DNA of 64,000 bases from Clostridia bacterium (GTDB taxonomy: Bacteria; Bacillota; Clostridia; Oscillospirales; Acutalibacteraceae): contig JAFXBG010000010.1 in the NCBI GenBank assembly GCA_017521925.1, positions 1 to 64,000 of the forward strand. The letters are read 5' to 3'. A program made the translations under genes and the position numbers. Position 1 is the first letter of the stretch. The number at the start of each line of letters is the position of its first letter. Of the stretch, positions 61,495 to 64,000 are shown one piece after another. Under the pieces are notes generated by a model. That model made no database searches, was not told the DNA's origin, and saw nothing but the letters and a program-made list of their open reading frames with translations.

Positions 61495-63081
61495 ATGGGA
61501 AATAATAATATCAAAATTCTGGACTGCACCCTGCGTGACGGCGGATATTGCAATAATTGGGATTTTGGACTTAAAAATATCCGATATATTACACGTAAGC
61601 TTGTCAGTGCTGAAATTGACATAGTCGAGTGCGGCTTTTTAAGCCAGAAAAAACAATCGACAATTGAAAGCACTATCTTTGATACTGTTTCTTCAGTAAA
61701 AGAAGTTCTGCCTGAAACCTGCGGTCGTACAGAGTTTGTTTGTATGATTAACTATGGGGAATATGATATTGAAGATTTAGAACCTTATGACGGCACATCT
61801 ATTGATGGTATTCGTGTGGCTTTCCATAAGCAGAATATGGAGCAGGCAATTGAAATGTGTCACAAGATAAAGTCAAAGGGTTACGGCGTTTACGTTCAGC
61901 CTATGGTGACGCTTAACTATACTGATGCAGAAATTTTAGAGCTTATAGATAAGGTAAATGAACTGGGTCCCAAAGCTCTGTATATTGTTGACAGCTTTGG
62001 TGTGGTAAGACGCAGAGATTTACTCAGAATGTATTATCTTATAGACCATAATCTGAACCCAAGCATAAGCATAGGTTACCATTCCCATAACAATCTGCAG
62101 CTTGCTTATTCCAATGCTCAGGCATTGTCTGAGATTCATAGCAGCAGAACCAAGATTATAGATTCAAGCGTGTTTGGTATGGGTAGAGGTGCAGGAAATT
62201 TAAATACAGAACTGTTTGTTGAATATCTTAATGACTACATTCAGACAAGCTATGCTGTTTTTCCGTTGCTTCAGATTATCGATAATGTTCTGAATAAAAT
62301 TTATTATGCAAACTATTGGGGTTATTCTTTACCGCATTATCTTTCCTCAAAGTACAACTGTCACCCGAACTATGCGTCTTATTTGTCTGATAAGAGCACT
62401 CTGACAATTGAAGCAATGGGAGAAATTCTGGGTCAGATTCCTCAGGAAAACAAAATTAATTTTGATAAGACAATTGTTGAAAAACTGTATATAGCTTATC
62501 AGGAGTCCTTTGTTGACGATGCTGAGGTGCTTGGTAAACTTGAAAAGCTTTTGCTTAATAAGAACATACTTATTCTTGCTCCGGGCAAGACAATTAAAAC
62601 CAATAAAACCTATATAGAACAGATTATTGCAGAAAAGCAAATGACTGTAATCAGCGTTAATTTCGTATCGGAAGAATATAAATCCGACTTTGTATTTTTC
62701 AGCAATATTAAGCGATACAATCAGTTTGTGGGCAGTCTTAAGGACTATACCACCCAAATCATAACAACTTCAAATATAAAAGAAAGCCCTGACGGATATG
62801 TTGTTAATTACGGAAGTCTGAGAAACAACACAAAGAACGTTGAAGATAACGTAACTCTAATGCTGCTCAGACTGTTAATAAAGTTAGGCGTAAAAGATGT
62901 TTCTGTAGCAGGTTTTGACGGATATGAGCCTGTAATAACAGACAACTATGCTGACAAGGATATGTCAATAAATACAGTCAATAATGCTGAGGCTATAAAT
63001 GCAGGAATCAGCCGTGAAATCAAGAAACTTTCAGAAAATATTACTGTTGATTTCTTAACACCGACAAAATACATACGATAA
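61495..63081 (+). CDS. DRE-TIM metallolyase (HMGL-like aldolase) with C-terminal extension
   Basis: A 528-residue protein. Residues about 6-300 are an HMGL-like TIM barrel: ILDCTLRDGGYCNNW with the catalytic RD pair and metal Asp, VDSFGVVRRRD, and the metal-binding HSHNN. The roughly 200-residue C-terminal part looks Rossmann-like (LNKNILILAPGKTIKT, KDVSVAGFDGYEP). It is closest in style to 4-hydroxy-2-oxovalerate aldolases and relatives found in surface-polysaccharide loci. It may condense pyruvate or another keto acid with a sugar aldehyde, which is inference. It sits between kdsB and a phosphatase gene. Confidence 0.85.
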   Translation: MGNNNIKILDCTLRDGGYCNNWDFGLKNIRYITRKLVSAEIDIVECGFLSQKKQSTIESTIFDTVSSVKEVLPETCGRTEFVCMINYGEYDIEDLEPYDGTSIDGIRVAFHKQNMEQAIEMCHKIKSKGYGVYVQPMVTLNYTDAEILELIDKVNELGPKALYIVDSFGVVRRRDLLRMYYLIDHNLNPSISIGYHSHNNLQLAYSNAQALSEIHSSRTKIIDSSVFGMGRGAGNLNTELFVEYLNDYIQTSYAVFPLLQIIDNVLNKIYYANYWGYSLPHYLSSKYNCHPNYASYLSDKSTLTIEAMGEILGQIPQENKINFDKTIVEKLYIAYQESFVDDAEVLGKLEKLLLNKNILILAPGKTIKTNKTYIEQIIAEKQMTVISVNFVSEEYKSDFVFFSNIKRYNQFVGSLKDYTTQIITTSNIKESPDGYVVNYGSLRNNTKNVEDNVTLMLLRLLIKLGVKDVSVAGFDGYEPVITDNYADKDMSINTVNNAEAINAGISREIKKLSENITVDFLTPTKYIR

Positions 63082-63099
63082 TAGCGTTAAGAGGATTAT

Positions 63100-63753
63100 A
63101 TGAAGTATAAAACAGTTATTTTTGATGTTGACGGTACATTGTTTGATACGTCACAGGGAATTTTCAGTTGCATTCAATTTGTGCTTGATAGTATGAATTA
63201 CCCTCAGCTTGAAGTGGATAAGCTTCGTAAGTTTATCGGACCTCCAGTATATGATTCTTTTATGGCGATTTGCGGTATGAGCAGTGAAGAAGCGAAAAAG
63301 GCTACTCAGCTTTACCGAAGCTCGTATGTTGAAAAGTTTATAAGTTTTTCGAAGCTTTATGATGGAATGGCAGATCTTATAAACGAGCTGAAAAACAATG
63401 GCGTAAAAATTGGAATCGCCACAATGAAAACCGGGCCGCAGATTGAAAAATTGCTTGATATTTTCAATTTGACAGAAACCTTTGACAGTGTATCTTTTGC
63501 AGTGCCCAGCGGTAAAAAGTCTAAATCCGATATAATTAATGAGGTATTAGACGCTACCGCTACAGGTCCTGAGGATGCCGTGATGATTGGCGACAGTATA
63601 TATGACGGTGTCGGAGCAAGCAGTTCCGCCGTTGATTTTATAGCAGTGTCATATGGCTTTGGTATCAACAGTGAGCAACAGCTTAAAGATACCGATACGG
63701 AGTATGTCTGTTTTGCTGATAGTGTAAAAATGCTTTCTGAATATTTATCTTAA
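63100..63753 (+). CDS. HAD-superfamily phosphatase (phosphoglycolate phosphatase-like)
   Basis: A 217-residue HAD hydrolase with a C1 cap. Motif I is FDVDGTLFDT (8-17), motif II lies near GIATMKT, and motif III/IV is GKKSKSD followed by MIGDSIYDG. It dephosphorylates a small metabolite. Its position after kdsB and the aldolase suggests it removes phosphate from a keto-sugar acid, as KdsC does, though it is not of the KdsC subfamily. GAGGAT precedes the ATG. Confidence 0.88.
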   Translation: MKYKTVIFDVDGTLFDTSQGIFSCIQFVLDSMNYPQLEVDKLRKFIGPPVYDSFMAICGMSSEEAKKATQLYRSSYVEKFISFSKLYDGMADLINELKNNGVKIGIATMKTGPQIEKLLDIFNLTETFDSVSFAVPSGKKSKSDIINEVLDATATGPEDAVMIGDSIYDGVGASSSAVDFIAVSYGFGINSEQQLKDTDTEYVCFADSVKMLSEYLS

Positions 63754-63777
63754 GCTTGCTTATAAGCCGGAGGAAAA

Positions 63778-64000
63778 ATGTTTATTATTACTTTATTATT
63801 TATATTTGTTTTATTATATAAAGTACGGTTTGCCGGCTTTAAAGGGTATTTTGATGATTATCTTTCAATTAAAAGTACGAATGCATTTAAGGGCATAATG
63901 GCGATTACGATTGTACTGCATCATTTATGCAGGCAATTTGCGGATAGCGGGAATTATGAAATATGGTTAAGGCCGTTTGATTCTCCTATGGGCTGGCTTA
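63778..64000 (+). CDS. Acyltransferase-like membrane protein (partial, runs off window)
   Basis: The visible 74 residues start with a hydrophobic helix (MFIITLLFIFVLLYKV). They then have NAFKGIMAITIVLHHLCRQF, which matches the acyltransferase-3 N-terminal signature with its conserved histidine. CGGAGG precedes the ATG. It continues the polysaccharide operon beyond the window and would be its second acyltransferase. Confidence 0.8.
   Translation, partial: MFIITLLFIFVLLYKVRFAGFKGYFDDYLSIKSTNAFKGIMAITIVLHHLCRQFADSGNYEIWLRPFDSPMGWL

Overview
The window looks like a chromosomal segment of an anaerobic, low-GC, spore-lineage Firmicute of the Ruminococcaceae/Oscillospiraceae type. The evidence is a complete spoIIA operon (SpoIIAA, SpoIIAB, SigF), a PdaB-like deacetylase, a T-box leader, and five secreted proteins with type I dockerins carrying the IKDATxIQK signature common in Ruminococcus-like genomes. 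No cohesin or scaffoldin and no recognisable glycoside hydrolase is present here. Family names are from memory and reading; no database search was run.

Region 1 (1-18.9 kb) is mostly housekeeping. A partial dockerin protein is followed on the minus strand by spoIIAA-spoIIAB-sigF, an overlapping trmN6-rsmI-folC operon, a short 2[4Fe-4S] ferredoxin, and yfcE-holB-ricT. The holB/ricT/trmN6/rsmI order resembles the Bacillus subtilis holB-yaaT-yabB-rsmI neighbourhood. holB has no ATG, GTG or TTG that would give a full-length product and probably starts at CTG. A plus-strand operon of three small unknown genes, minus-strand proB-proA and a dockerin protein come next. Then on the plus strand come hflX, a DUF951 protein, a hairpin repeat array, prfA, sua5, coaE, a lytic transglycosylase, an M18 aminopeptidase and tRNA-Arg(ACG).

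Region 2 (18.9-31 kb) holds a Cthe_2159-like lipoprotein, an HdeD-like membrane protein and a heterodimeric ABC exporter. It also holds a T-box leader whose fold places ATC (Ile) as specifier, in front of an unusual XRE-cupin-acyl-CoA ligase fusion. An AEC transporter and an OmpR-type two-component system follow.

Region 3 (31-43.4 kb) is the most unusual part. It has a membrane-anchored protein, then two secreted paralogues of an uncharacterised domain that I associate with UGSC-motif (seleno)proteins. One keeps a CGCGIC cysteine cluster; the other is a 1606-residue dockerin protein with carbohydrate-binding-like and InlB-type repeats. Behind them lie a phytoene-desaturase-like FAD oxidoreductase overlapping a flavin/2Fe-2S reductase, a TIM-barrel amidohydrolase and a small lipoprotein. 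The two-component system is divergent from this block.

Region 4 (43.4-48.7 kb) has an XRE regulator, a BspA-like LRR dockerin protein, a CAP-domain protein with an N-terminal dockerin, a polysaccharide deacetylase and a HIRAN-domain protein.

Region 5 (48.9-64 kb) is one long plus-strand exopolysaccharide/capsule operon running off the window. It has five glycosyltransferases, an EpsG-type polymerase, a CDP-6-deoxyhexose module, an MptE-like protein, two acyltransferases (the second partial), and a triad of KdsB-like CMP-transferase, DRE-TIM aldolase and HAD phosphatase that may make an acidic keto sugar.
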